Of a stretch of DNA of 64,000 nucleotides, positions 44,362 through 55,569 are shown piece by piece. A program made the position numbers and the translations under genes. The notes under the pieces were generated by a model, which was given only the letters and a program-made list of their open reading frames with translations, ran no database searches and was not told the DNA's origin. Source of the DNA: Chaetoderma sp. LZ-2023a (Eukaryota > Mollusca > Caudofoveata > Chaetodermatida > Chaetodermatidae); assembly GCA_034401795.1 (NCBI GenBank), contig CM067369.1:188006742-188070741 (forward strand), in the 5' to 3' direction. The stretch's first letter is position 1. Each line of letters opens with the position of its first letter.

Positions 44362-45907
44362 TGAAGATTTTCGTTATCCTTTCTTCGCTAAATTACTCAT
44401 ACACTCGCGACTATAACTTCGAGAAGACTTATGATGCTGATGATTGCTGCGACAACCAATCTTCTCGCCGCTGCAGTCGGATAGTTACCGCTCGCCTCTT
44501 CTAAGATAATACGAAGATATTTTTGGTAACTGGGCCTGATCTGACTTTCTGAAGATTCGAAGTAAGGTACGGTGTTTCTCCGTACTGCTTAGGAGATTAA
44601 ATAATAACCGAACTAGTGCCTTGTATTTTACAAGGGGATACTTTTATTCCTATATTTAACTGTACATAAACTGCTACTTATCAATGGTGACTTTTACTGT
44701 CACATACAACTAGATATACTTTATACTTGACAATACTGCTTAACATAATACGGTCCTATCCTATTTTATTCAATTTGACTAAATTACGGCTACTGATTAC
44801 TCTCAACACTGCGGTCGATATGATATCTAGCTAGCCTAACTTTCACAACTAACTACTACTGACAAAGCAACCTCTACTTCACCGATGATGAAGGTTGCAT
44901 AACCGAATCAATGATGGTAAAAGATTCCTTCTCAATAAAATAAGTGCCTATTAAATACTCTTCACATTTTCCTAACTTCCATACATATTACGATATATAG
45001 ATCTATATATATCGTAATATATAGTTTCTGTTCCTTTCGATTCTCTGCCACAGAGTTTGACTAGATGCTCATTGATTATGACGTCATCTCGGCCAATCAA
45101 ACTCTGGGCTTCTCTTCTAGGTAGTCATCATTAAACACAATACATCTACCCCTAACTCGGGCAAAGTGGTTCTAGCTGGTTCTGATTTGATGCGATCTGT
45201 CAGCTAACTAACAACATTACAGAATGTGTTGTTGTAGCATGCCTTTCTTTGACTGACATATAGTTGATATACAAATTTCGATTGTGTTATTAATTCCTAC
45301 AGGACGCTACAATGCCTCTGTCCTGTCCCTTGCCTATTATGGATAAGCCTGTAGGAAACGAACGTTAATAAGCACATGAGCTGTATGATCTCATTGCCAG
45401 CTGGTGTTGTTGTACTTGCTTAAGGGAGTCGGAATGCCGACCGTCAACAACTACATGTCAGTCTGTTTCCTATAATTCTCTCGATTCCCATCGATTCATA
45501 TCTACTCTTATCACCCTATTATTTACTAAACTATCGGCCGAAACGACTGCTGAATATTATAAAAGTGTGTGCCGATCCCACAGCAACCATTTTTATCCTC
45601 AACTATTGACAGATATCATCAACCCAGAACCGTTGGTTTAATTTCAATCTATTCTAAATTTTAACTTATTGTGATAAATATACTACTACAGTTTCGATTC
45701 AGTTTCTATCCTATTTCCGCGATATCACTAGCACTGGTCCAAGTCAACCAGTGCATCTTCCTACTATGTATCTGATTGCTACTACTATATTCACTCAGTC
45801 CCTAGCTCACCTGGTATTTTCAAATATGAATTTCACTGAGGTCTTACTCGCAAATATAAGACGTCCATTGGGGTCATGACTTCCCATAAGACAATCCGAT
45901 ATCTACA
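44362..45907 (-). repeat. 3' LTR
   Basis: It starts TGAAGATTTTCG and ends CCGATATCTACA on the plus strand. It is nearly identical to 53748-55293. It contains a palindrome at about 44993-45022 (TTACGATATATAGATC with its complement), a TGACGTCA octamer at about 45079, and on the coding strand an AATAAAAG polyadenylation-type signal near 44640-44650. Confidence 0.96.
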
Positions 45908-45918
45908 CATGCCCCTCA
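45908..45918 (-). promoter_or_regulatory. Polypurine tract for plus-strand priming
   Basis: On the coding strand GAGGGGCATG lies directly upstream of the 3' LTR start TGTAG. It is short but correctly placed. Confidence 0.65.
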
Positions 45919-46307
45919 ACCGAAGTTAATTAACTATCTCTTAAGGCCTTAAGACATCGATAATTAACTCGTTGTGTACTATCAACAACCAAACCACACT
46001 ATACCAGGGCTACCCAGAACTGACGTCCATAAGCTAACGTAATCATCTGTTAACCACTACAATAATAGAAATCCATTATGACTATAAAACCTAGTTAAAC
46101 AATCCATACAATGCTATAACAATAAACCCTAATCCTACAGTCAAATCATTACAGGTCATATACATGGTCATAGCGACATCCATAATACATGCAATAACCG
46201 ATCAATACGTGGCACAATAATAAAGTTTTTGCACCTCTACGAAATATCCTCGGAATCCATACCCTGATCATGAATGAGGAAAACATATGCAAACATGGCA
46301 CTATTAT
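45919..46307 (-). other. 3' untranslated region of the LTR element
   Basis: AT-rich sequence between the env stop and the purine tract, without an open frame. Confidence 0.7.
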
Positions 46308-48227
46308 TTAGTTCGTGCTACAATTTATGTCCTCATACTGTACACTGATATTAGTGTCCCTGGTTATCTCCACGTCTACCCAGTCATCAGCCGTCGGGTC
46401 GATCACAGTCCTGTCAGTAGCGTTAGGCGACGACCCGGCTGACCAACGCAGCGGCTCCGGTAGGGCTGCAGGTCTCCGGAACTGCTGGTCCTGAATAATC
46501 CGTGGCGCACTTATATGTACCGCACGTGGTCGGTGGGCCGCACGTGGCTTACACTTAATCCATGACCACATGCGTGAAATAACTCCACATTTAAACAACA
46601 CAATAAAAATCACTATAATTACTACGAAGGAGCCTGTTGAGTACGAGATAAATGACGGTACTCCCATGCCATCGACTATCGCTGGGTCGACCGCAGATAA
46701 TGGTGCTAGCGGCACGTACTTAGTCTTATGCAAATGGTTCCAATCTTGGACCTTCAATTGGCTAACAATTCTGGATTCATTTAGAACTCCGGCCACATCC
46801 AATTGGGGCATATCTAGGGCCAAGCTCACTCGAGTGTATGTCCGACTATAAGACAGTACTGGCTCGAATTGCCACCCTTTACCACTATATCCACACTCAC
46901 TCGACATCAAAGCGTACACACCATTCCCTACCGTGCATCGGTCAGTCAGCTGTCCGTCACAGTGGATCTCCATAGTCTCTCCGAAGGTCTGCAAAACTAC
47001 ACCTATTTTCTTATTGGCAAACAACTTACTATGGGTGTCATTGGATTCGGACAACTGAATATTACAATTGCTATCCGTGGAATTAGTCAGTATACTGACA
47101 ATACATGGCACGTGGGTCTTATCGACCCTTAGCTGACCACGACACACTCGCGGCCCCGTACCACGGCACTCGGACGGGGTAAAATACCACCCAGTTTTGG
47201 TATCAAGACCAATGCTGGTCCTAGCCACCAACACCTGCATATAGTATCCCTCCGCAGCCATAGGTTCAGGCCACGACTGTAATCCATACTCAATGTACTT
47301 TCCGCCGTCTATCAAAGGTAGTGTAGCTACATAATGTAGCCTCTCATCATCTTTCCATAAAGGATACACGACCACATTCCGGTAGTACCATTGGTACGGC
47401 CTTATCAGCCGATTTCCTACCCGGACATGTTGGGCTACTTCTGCCAAATCCGATGGGCTAAACAATTCTTCCGTTAATCTACCCAATTCTAAGGAGGCAG
47501 TTTGCCTATGAAATCGGGCAGCAGCCTTCTGATAATGGTATACTACACTTTCGGCCGAGTCAATTATATGACCCAGACGCACTAACGCGTACAAATCGGC
47601 CTGTCGATCTGCATGAATTTTAAATACTTCGCTTACATTTCTAGCGAATCTGGACATACTGTCCGTGACCTCGTTAATCCTATCCACGTTGGAATTGATT
47701 CCCTCGAAAGCTAATTTCACATGAGATGCCAGCTGGTTAGAGAAGTGAACCACCCGATTCATTTTCCCCATAGCCTTTTTGACCATATCTTTAATCATCC
47801 CAATATCGCCCGACGTGGCAGTGCCGAATAAGGAAGAGGCTATGTCCCCCACGAAATTAAATAGTCCACGCTTCCTACGATTAACAACCCGCTTCATCAT
47901 TGTCTCTTGAGTATGTACAGCAACTTTTCTTATACCATTTATGCGATGCTGGAGACCAAAAATGTCATTGGTGCTCAATGACGTCTTTTTACCGACGTCC
48001 GCCACCAGTACACGAAACTGCGCCACACGGTCAAGAAAATCGGCTGGCAGATATGGATGGTCTATTGATACTACTACTGTCCACTCAGCACGAATCACTG
48101 CTACATTTTCCGGTCTAGTAATCATTACTCCATTAGGCAACTTAACTACGCTCGCCTTTTTACAAATTCCATTTGCATTCGCTAAAATCACCAAAACCGC
48201 TACTACACATAACCGTAATACGTACAT
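46308..48227 (-). CDS. env: Envelope-type fusion glycoprotein, intact frame
   Basis: An intact 639-codon frame. Residues 1-19 form a hydrophobic signal peptide. A dibasic cluster RRKR at 117-120 is a furin-type cleavage site, and immediately after it GLFNFVGDIASSLFG is a Gly/Phe-rich stretch like the fusion peptide of the baculovirus F/errantivirus Env family. The ectodomain has helical heptad-like regions at about 140-230 and scattered Cys and N-glycosylation motifs. One membrane-spanning segment lies at about 533-551 (VVIIVIFIVLF), followed by a tail of about 88 residues. The product would sit in the cell or virion membrane and mediate entry. The gene starts 60 bp after the pol stop, so a spliced subgenomic RNA is likely, as in other env-bearing Gypsy elements. 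No break was found. Family assignment rests on layout and motifs, not on a search. Confidence 0.85.
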   Translation of the reverse strand: MYVLRLCVVAVLVILANANGICKKASVVKLPNGVMITRPENVAVIRAEWTVVVSIDHPYLPADFLDRVAQFRVLVADVGKKTSLSTNDIFGLQHRINGIRKVAVHTQETMMKRVVNRRKRGLFNFVGDIASSLFGTATSGDIGMIKDMVKKAMGKMNRVVHFSNQLASHVKLAFEGINSNVDRINEVTDSMSRFARNVSEVFKIHADRQADLYALVRLGHIIDSAESVVYHYQKAAARFHRQTASLELGRLTEELFSPSDLAEVAQHVRVGNRLIRPYQWYYRNVVVYPLWKDDERLHYVATLPLIDGGKYIEYGLQSWPEPMAAEGYYMQVLVARTSIGLDTKTGWYFTPSECRGTGPRVCRGQLRVDKTHVPCIVSILTNSTDSNCNIQLSESNDTHSKLFANKKIGVVLQTFGETMEIHCDGQLTDRCTVGNGVYALMSSECGYSGKGWQFEPVLSYSRTYTRVSLALDMPQLDVAGVLNESRIVSQLKVQDWNHLHKTKYVPLAPLSAVDPAIVDGMGVPSFISYSTGSFVVIIVIFIVLFKCGVISRMWSWIKCKPRAAHRPRAVHISAPRIIQDQQFRRPAALPEPLRWSAGSSPNATDRTVIDPTADDWVDVEITRDTNISVQYEDINCSTN

Positions 48228-48286
48228 GACGCTACACCTATTCGATTTAACAATACAATGTTGTCAGTGCTGCTATTAGGCAGGGA

Positions 48287-50872
48287 TTAATATTTTCTCT
48301 GGCTGCGTCGCCTTATAACTGCATCGATATGACCGATGAAGTCATCGTATCGCGCACGGCCAAACGCGCCAATCCTGAGTCTCTTGGGCGCTGAGTAGAA
48401 GTCAGGAGCAATACTGCGCTTGCGCAGAAAGTAGGGATGCGAGGGAAGCATTTCCATTGGCTCATGGACGGTTTCGGGTACACCCTCCGAAGTGTCCATC
48501 ACCATAGTACGAGGAGTTATGATGGTTTCACTCGTTGACTCATGGTTTCGAATCTGTCTCGTACGAGGTTGATCTATATCTATATCAACCACCTTATCCC
48601 CCTTGCGCACCCTTGGCTCTTCATCAGAAGCTGGTCGCTTCCTACGAGCTCGCTTACTCGATGTTGTACCGGAGTCGTTTACCGGCAAAGGTTTGGACTC
48701 GGGTATCATCACTCTTGGGTGGTGGCTGGCTTTCGTACCTTTGGCCGGGTTACGAATAGGGCATGCTCGTACCGTGTCCCAACACATTTCTGAGTCAACC
48801 ACACGCAACTTAGATACATTAAGTACGCGTACTTTCCCAGATCTTTGATGTCGGACATGAGCTACGGGCCCATTGATCTTAAAGATCTCGTACTCGGGGT
48901 CACTGCGAGACGTCAACTTCATCCTCTCCTCAGCCTTCACGACCACCGAGTCGCCAACCCTGTACTCCCCAGCATTCGCACGCTTATTAATTTGTTCCCT
49001 GTGAATCTCTCTAGACTTAGCCGTTTCTCCCCGAGCGCACAGCAAGGCATTATTGAGACACGTAAGTCTCTCACCAAGATCCTGCGAAGCATCGATTGGA
49101 ATAGCAAACGGAATTCTAGCTCGTCGACCATACGTCAAATAAAATGGCGTATATCCGGTCGTGGAATGACGAGTACTGCGGTACGCTGTCAAAGCCGCAC
49201 CCAACTCATCTTCCCAATTACGAGACTCGTTATTCACCCCTTTCTGAATCAACTCCTTAAGAGTTCGATTGAACCTCTCGGTACGTCCATTCGTTTGCGG
49301 ATGGTATGGACTCGATCGTCTATGATCGATACCATGTTCACGAAATCGTTCTTCTAGAGAATTGGAACAAAACTCTCTGCCCTGATCTGTTATCAAGATC
49401 TCAGGGATACCATGACGAGCGACGTACTCATTGAAGAACTTGTCTTCCACATTCTGAGCCGTCTTTGCTGGAATTGGATATGCTTCGGCCCAGGCAGAGC
49501 AGTGATCAATTACCGTCATTATATACACGTTACCCTTAGTCGACTCTAATAGCGGACCAATCAAATCCATACCAATTATTTGACTCGGATAATTGGCCAT
49601 GGGCATCTCGCTATACTTCGGTCGAGTAGTGACAGGTCGGTTGACCTGGCATGTCGTACACGTCTCCAGCATACGCACCACGTCTTTTCTTAAAGACGTC
49701 CACACAAAAGAATCCCTTACCATACCGATGGTCTTCTGCAGACCTTGGTGACCGGCTCGTTCATGAGCCATCCGGAGCACTTTCTCACGGAACAGGGTAG
49801 GTAACATGATTCTGGGGTACTCAGCGTCCAACGCTGATGGTGTTACTAACGAATACAAAATACCGTTTTTGACCATATACTCCTCCGGTGTGTTCTTGAA
49901 CAACTCCGGGTATTCTGTGGTCTGCTCGGTACGCAATTCGTCGTAGGGTATGTCATATGCCTCCAGAGGGACATGCGGTAACGCACCTTCGTCTACCTCG
50001 GGTATGACATAATCACCCGTGTCTAACGTGGCGATCTCCACTGGACGACGTAATCTAGACAACATGTCCGCTCGAATGTTCTTCGAGCCTTGGATGTACT
50101 CGATCTTACATCCGTACTCTGCAATCAGCACTGCCCAGCGCTGCACCTTCGTGTTTTTCACTTCTCCCACAAACAAACTCTTTAGGGGTTTGTGGTCCAT
50201 GTACACGGTAAACTGCGCACCAAATAGATATGGTCGGAGCTTCTTCAACGCATAGATCACAGCGTAAGCCTCCTTCTCTATTACGGGCCAATTAAGCTGA
50301 CTATCTTTAAGTGTAGAGCTTACATACTGGATTACCCGCTCTATACCTTTCGTATCTTCCTGCACCAATATTGCACCGATCGCATAGCTAGATGCATCAG
50401 TATATAATTTATACGGGGCGTTTAAATTCGGATATGTGAGAACCGTCTCACTACACAGCAAGTTCTGCAATTTCTTGAACGCTTGCTGTTCCTCCACTCC
50501 CCATTCAAAACGTTTGTATTTCTTTGTTAACTCTATTAAAGGCTTCGCAATTTCGGCATAGCCTCGCACACAGGATCGGTAGTAACCTGTAGCTCCGAGA
50601 AAACTTCTCACTTCACCCACATCTTGGGGTGGAGACATTTCTCTAATGACCTTGACCTTCTGGGCCTGAGGAGCTACTCCTTGTGCGGAAATACGATAAC
50701 CTAACAAATCTACCGACGGACTAGCGAAATCGCATTTCTTCTTCTTAACCTGTAGATTATATTCTTGAATCTTACTCATGACTTTACGTAAGTGCTGTGC
50801 ATGCTCAGCTGGATTTCGAGAATATATGACTACGTCATCTACAAAAACATGCAGATATTTTCCCACGAATTC
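48287..50872 (-). pseudogene. pol: Pol, C-terminal part: RT end, RNase H, integrase
   Basis: It continues in the same frame as the upstream pol segment, after an in-frame TGA at 50873-50875. Counting from the GTG at 50866, FVDD at 8-11 is RT motif C. YTDASSYAIGAIL near 153-166 opens RNase H. The integrase zinc finger has His368, His373, Cys403 and Cys406. The catalytic core has Asp434, Asp494 and Glu530, i.e. a DD35E spacing. After it, a region near 650-710 (IFKINGPVAHVRH) resembles the GPY/F-type C-terminal module. The remaining tail is basic and ends RRRSQRKY. All visible catalytic residues are present. Confidence 0.93.
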
Positions 50873-51856
50873 TCAGAAAATATCATTCATTGCCCTTTGA
50901 AATACGGCACCTGAGTTGCAAAAACCGAACGGCATACGAATCCATTCAAACAAACCCTCACTGCAGACGAACGCTGTCTTCTCTATGTCTTGGGGGTCCA
51001 TTGGTATCTGCCAATAGCCCGACTTCAAGTCCATAGTAGAAAAGATCGTTGCGCCGCGCATAGAATCAAAAATATCCGATATGTTTGGTAATGGATAGCT
51101 ATCCTTGCGACATACGGAATTCAACTTTCTATAGTCAATACAAAACCTAGTGTCACCGTCCTTCTTGGGGACCAAAGTAATGGGTGACGCCCAGGGTGAT
51201 GACGATGGTCTTATGACGCCCGCTGCCAGCATCTCAGCCACTTGGTTCTTGACTACATACTGCTTGGCAAGCGGCAGACGGTAGGCCTTCTGCCTTATAG
51301 GAAACGCATCTCCTGTTGGTACCGTACATTTCACTTTGGGGACCAATCCTAAAGTGTTTGGACGAGCCGTATCAAAGTTATCCGCAAAGTCCTCAATAAC
51401 TTTGTCGATAGCTTTATATCCGGTCGTTTCCTTACAACTAGAATATATATAACTCGTCTGTTCCCTATATGGATACCTAAAGGGATATACCTGACCAAAC
51501 CATACTACTTCTTTGGTCCGATAGTCAATCTTTGCATTTCCCAAGTGCAAAGCATCCGCACCAATCAAACATTCATGCCGCATATTCGCTACTACCGTAC
51601 CAGGAATAGGCCGGGCATTCTTAAATTTGACTTGTGTCTCCCCCAAAAGCTCTATTGGGGAACCATTTACTGCTAAGAGCGTCTTAGCTCTTTTTAATGG
51701 CCTAGCATCTAAGCTGCTACGCCATACATCCTTTCTAATCAAGGACGTGCTAGCACCAGTATCTACTAAGGCATGCAAGCACTTACCCTGATCTTCTGGA
51801 CCGTGGTTGTCCCAGTGTAAACGGATCAGAAACCGCTCGGTCGGTACGCTTACCAA
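50873..51856 (-). pseudogene. pol: Pol, N-terminal part: protease and RT, stopped by TGA
   Basis: The frame overlaps the end of gag in the -1 phase and has no ATG at its start (first codon in the overlap is TTG), so expression by -1 frameshifting from gag is likely. I saw no clear slippery heptamer. The aspartic protease motif DTGAS is at residues 32-37 counted from 51856. RT motifs follow: FCIDYRKLN, TMDLKSGYWQI (motif A Asp) and RMPFGFCNS (motif B). The frame ends at TGA 50873-50875, but the same phase stays open for 859 more codons, so this is a point lesion within RT between motifs B and C. Confidence 0.93.
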
Positions 51857-53442
51857 CGGTCTCCTCCGTCGCCATTTAATGAAGGGCTCCTTCGTCCGCT
51901 GACCACTTCAGCATAGGAATTTCTTCGTCCTGCTCCCTCATACTGTCCGTACGCATCGGTTCCTTCACCGGTCAGAACGAATCCGTCCTGATCCTCGTAC
52001 TCCTCATTACTACGAATTCTGTTCGCGTTGTCTTTCCGCACGTTACGGGAATAGTTTCGTGCGGTGATTCTCGGTTCCTGGTTCATTGCTCTATCACCTC
52101 GGTCTATCACATCGACATCCATATGGCTCTCTAAACGTGGTTTCTTGGCCATGTTTCGCTGCGGTTTAGGTTGCGGGGCTCTAAGTGGACAGTTATTTAT
52201 GATATGTCCATCCTTAAAACAATGATAGCAACGTACGGTTGGACCCTGCTCAGTCTGTCTGTCCCTATACCCCGCGAAGCTCTGTTGGTAATTATAGCAA
52301 TCTCTCGCCATGTGCCCCTGCTTGCCGCAGGTGAAACATACTATAGGTGGTCTCTGGCCCCTTGGTTGGGCTACCTGGGTGGTTCGTCTAGGCATGTCAT
52401 TTCTTGGAGGCTGCCTGGGCTGTTTACAATCCGCCTTATAATGGCCTTTCTGCCCACAATTGTAACACACGATGTCTCGTCGGGGGAAATCGGCCGGTGG
52501 TTTGCTGCGCGGTTTCGCCGGCTGGCGTTTTGGCATGGCCGGTTTCTTAGGTGGCCTTGGCTCTTGGTGTGCCTGTTGAGGTTTGGCATTGGCTTGCAAC
52601 GCCTCTACCGTGCTGCATAATCGTTCAATTAGTCTCGTCTGCTGGGCGATCTGCCACTTCATACCGGTTATTATGGCCCACACATCTTTCCCCTCCTCCA
52701 TGTCCAGCACCCCCACTTCCATGTCGGTTTCTCTACGGTCATCTATCCGCATGGCCCTTAGCAAATCATTGCAATTTGCTTCTTCCTCCGCAATCTCGAT
52801 CGCTCGCTGAAGAGTGGTGGCTTTCTTCCTCACTATTCTTCTTCCCAGTCCAACATCACTAAGGGCCTTGATGTATACCGCTAATATCGTCCTCTGATTG
52901 TCGGCATTGGATACTGGATATGCCCGGCTGGCCAACTCCCTGTACCGTCTGTTGAAGGCGATAATAGTTTCGTTTCTTCATTGGCGCACCCCCTCGAGGT
53001 CATATTTAATTCTTTCGCCCTCGTTGGCGGATATGAAATTCTCTGTAATGTATGTTCTTATTTCGTCGAAGGTAACCTCATCCCTATTCTTCCCAACTAA
53101 ATAGTAGTCCAGCGCTCTCGACAGTTGCCCTCGGGAAGCCCGCGTGACTATGTAGGCTGGTATCCCGTCCAGCTTCCCCTCCATCGCTACCCACACGCGG
53201 TGGGCTTCGTCCAGGAATTGCCGCACCTGCTCCGGTGTGAGCCCGTCGCATGGCTGTATTCACTGGGTCAGCTCCCTTACTTCTTCCCGATGGACCCGGT
53301 CCGCGTCCCTTCGAATATTGCTTTGTACGATGGTACCTGCCATTGCGGTACCCATCACATTCATGGCTGCTACCGTTTCTACCCGTAGCTCCGGATGCCT
53401 TTGTTCCTCTACGGGTGGGATTCTATGATCTGGTTTCGCCAT
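51850..53442 (-). pseudogene. gag: Gag with three CCHC zinc knuckles, two in-frame TGA codons
   Basis: It begins at ATG 53442 (ATAATGG context) and ends at TAA 51850-51852, 531 codons in one phase. Two TGA codons interrupt it, at 53260-53262 and 52978-52980. No frameshift is evident. The N-terminal two thirds is capsid-like (VWAMEGKLDG-type helices and an Arg/Glu-rich linker). A basic Pro-rich hinge precedes three zinc knuckles of the C-x2-C-x4-H-x4-C type at about 52467-52189: CYNCGQKGHYKADC, CFTCGKQGHMARDC and CYHCFKDGHIINNC. They would bind genomic RNA during particle assembly. Three knuckles is more than most Gypsy Gags carry. Confidence 0.9.
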
Positions 53443-53729
53443 TATGGATTGTCTATTTAGTGTTTATTTACTGGTAATATAAGCAGACTATAACTCGCTT
53501 CAATCGAGGCTGCTCTACACAATTAATGTCGGTGGTTATTTTAATCAATGCGTTGTCTCTATATTCTCGGTGCTGCATTACTTTTGCACTGTCAGATTGT
53601 TTCGCTAGATCAATGAATACTTGTACTCTGTCTGCTACGTCTTTTAAAACTATGTTAGCTGGCCTGTCCACTTGGGCCATTCGTATTGTTTATTACTTAC
53701 TCAGTTCTCACCATGTTCTCCTCCTAAGA
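53443..53729 (-). other. 5' leader of the LTR element
   Basis: The non-coding stretch between the primer binding site and the gag ATG would hold packaging signals. None can be defined by eye. Confidence 0.6.
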
Positions 53730-53746
53730 TCCTGGCAGGCTCGCCA
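53730..53746 (-). promoter_or_regulatory. Primer binding site
   Basis: On the coding strand TGGCGAGCCTGCCAGGA starts one base after the 5' LTR end (CTTCA-G). The TGG start is complementary to the CCA end of a tRNA. The priming tRNA is not identified here; an arginine tRNA is one possibility. Confidence 0.75.
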
Positions 53747-53747
53747 C

Positions 53748-55293
53748 TGAAGATTTTCGTTATCCTTTCTTCGCTAAATTACTCATACACTCGCGACTAC
53801 AACTTCGAGAAGACTTATGATGCTGATGATTGCTGCGACAACCAATCTTCTCGCCGCTGCAGTCGGATAGTTACCGCTCGCCTCTTCTAAGATAATACGA
53901 AGATATTTTTGGTAACTGGGCCTGATCTGACTTTCTGAAGATTCGAAGTAAGGTACGGTGTTTCTCCGTACTGCTTAGGAGATTAAATAATAACCGAACT
54001 AGTGCCTTGTATTTTACAAGGGGATACTTTTATTCCTATATTTAACTGTACATAAACTGCTACTTATCAATGGTGACTTTTACTGTCACATACAACTAGA
54101 TATACTTTATACTTGACAATACTGCTTAACATAATACGGTCCTATCCTATTTTATTCAATTTGACTAAATTACGGCTACTGATTACTCTCAACACTGCGG
54201 TCGATATGATATCTAGCTAGCCTAACTTTCACAACTAACTACTACTGACAAAGCAACCTCTACTTCACCGATGATGAAGGTTGCATAACCGAATCAATGA
54301 TGGTAAAAGATTCCTTCTCAATAAAATAAGTGCCTATTAAATACTCTTCACATTTTCCTAACTTCCATACATATTACGATATATAGATCTATATATATCG
54401 TAATATATAGTTTCTGTTCCTTTCGATTCTCTGCCACAGAGTTTGACTAGATGCTCATTGATTATGACGTCATCTCGGCCAATCAAACTCTGGGCTTCTC
54501 TTCTAGGTAGTCATCATTAAACACAATACATCTACCCCTAACTCGGGCAAAGTGGTTCTAGCTGGTTCTGATTTGATGCGATCTGTCAGCTAACTAACAA
54601 CATTACAGAATGTGTTGTTGTAGCATGCCTTTCTTTGACTGACATATAGTTGATATACAAATTTCGATTGTGTTATTAATTCCTACAGGACGCTACAATG
54701 CCTCTGTCCTGTCCCTTGCCTATTATGGATAAGCCTGTAGGAAACGAACGTTAATAAGCACATGAGCTGTATGATCTCATTGCCAGCTGGTGTTGTTGTA
54801 CTTGCTTAAGGGAGTCGGAATGCCGACCGTCAACAACTACATGTCAGTCTGTTTCCTATAATTCTCTCGATTCCCATCGATTCATATCTACTCTTATCAC
54901 CCTATTATTTACTAAACTATCGGCCGAAACGACTGCTGAATATTATAAAAGTGTGTGCCGATCCCACAGCAACCATTTTTATCTTCAACTATTGACAGAT
55001 ATCATCAACCCAGAACCGTTGGTTTAATTTCAATCTATTCTAAATTTTAACTTATTGTGATAAATATACTACTACAGTTTCGATTCAGTTTCTATCCTAT
55101 TTCCGCGATATCACTAGCACTGGTCCAAGTCAACCAGTGCATCTTCCTACTATGTATCTGATTGCTACTTCTATATTCACTCAGTCCCTAGCTCACCTGG
55201 TATTTTCAAATATGAATTTCACTGAGGTCTTACTCGCAAATATAAGACGTCCATTGGGGTCATGACTTCCCATAAGACAATCCGATATCTACA
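53748..55293 (-). repeat. 5' LTR
   Basis: Direct repeat of 44362-45907, same length. Differences noted by eye are a T/C in GACTAyAACTTC, a C/T in TTTATCyTCAAC and an A/T in GCTACTwCTATATTC. The coding-strand promoter would lie here; ACTTTTATAATATTC (about 54937-54951) is a TATA-like candidate. Confidence 0.96.
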
Positions 55294-55569
55294 ATGTGAA
55301 AGCTGGTCGGCCAATCCTTGACTTTTAGTCTTGGTGCGGTGGTCCAGTGGAAAGATGCCTGGTTGCTGATGCTATGCGGAGTTGCAGAATGGCGGTTCGA
55401 TCCCCCGACCGGGAGATGGTGATCAACAAATTAAACTAACGGGTGCATCACTGTCGGCTAAGTTAGCACATGGAAATTGAAGCCGCACGTTGCCAGTGCG
55501 CCAATAAAATAAAAATACATATACTGCCAGAGCCGTGCTGGAGTCAGAGTACAATAGGCATAAAAGCCT
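55294..55569 (+). repeat. Right remnant of tandem unit 2 with SINE copy 2
   Basis: It begins with the ATGT duplication and continues GAAAGCTGGTCGGCC. A-box-like TGGTCCAGTGG is at 55340-55350 and the B-box GGTTCGATCCC at 55394-55404. The end (CATATACTGCCAGAGCCG... to AAAAGCCT) differs from the other two units. Confidence 0.88.

Larger units (their letters stand above)
44362..55293 (-). mobile_element. Gypsy/errantivirus-like LTR retroelement with env
   Basis: It has two direct LTRs of 1546 bp (44362-45907 and 53748-55293), TG...CA ends read on the coding strand, and a 4-bp ATGT target duplication. A primer binding site lies next to the right (5') LTR and a purine tract next to the left (3') LTR. 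On the minus strand the order is gag, protease-RT-RNase H-integrase, then an envelope-type glycoprotein. This is the layout of errantivirus-like metazoan Gypsy elements. I could see only about three differences between the LTRs, so insertion was recent. Confidence 0.96.

Noticed and set aside
46308-48227. Host membrane protein gene
   Set aside because: It lies between pol and the 3' LTR on the same strand, and has a cleavage site followed by a fusion-like peptide. It belongs to the retroelement.
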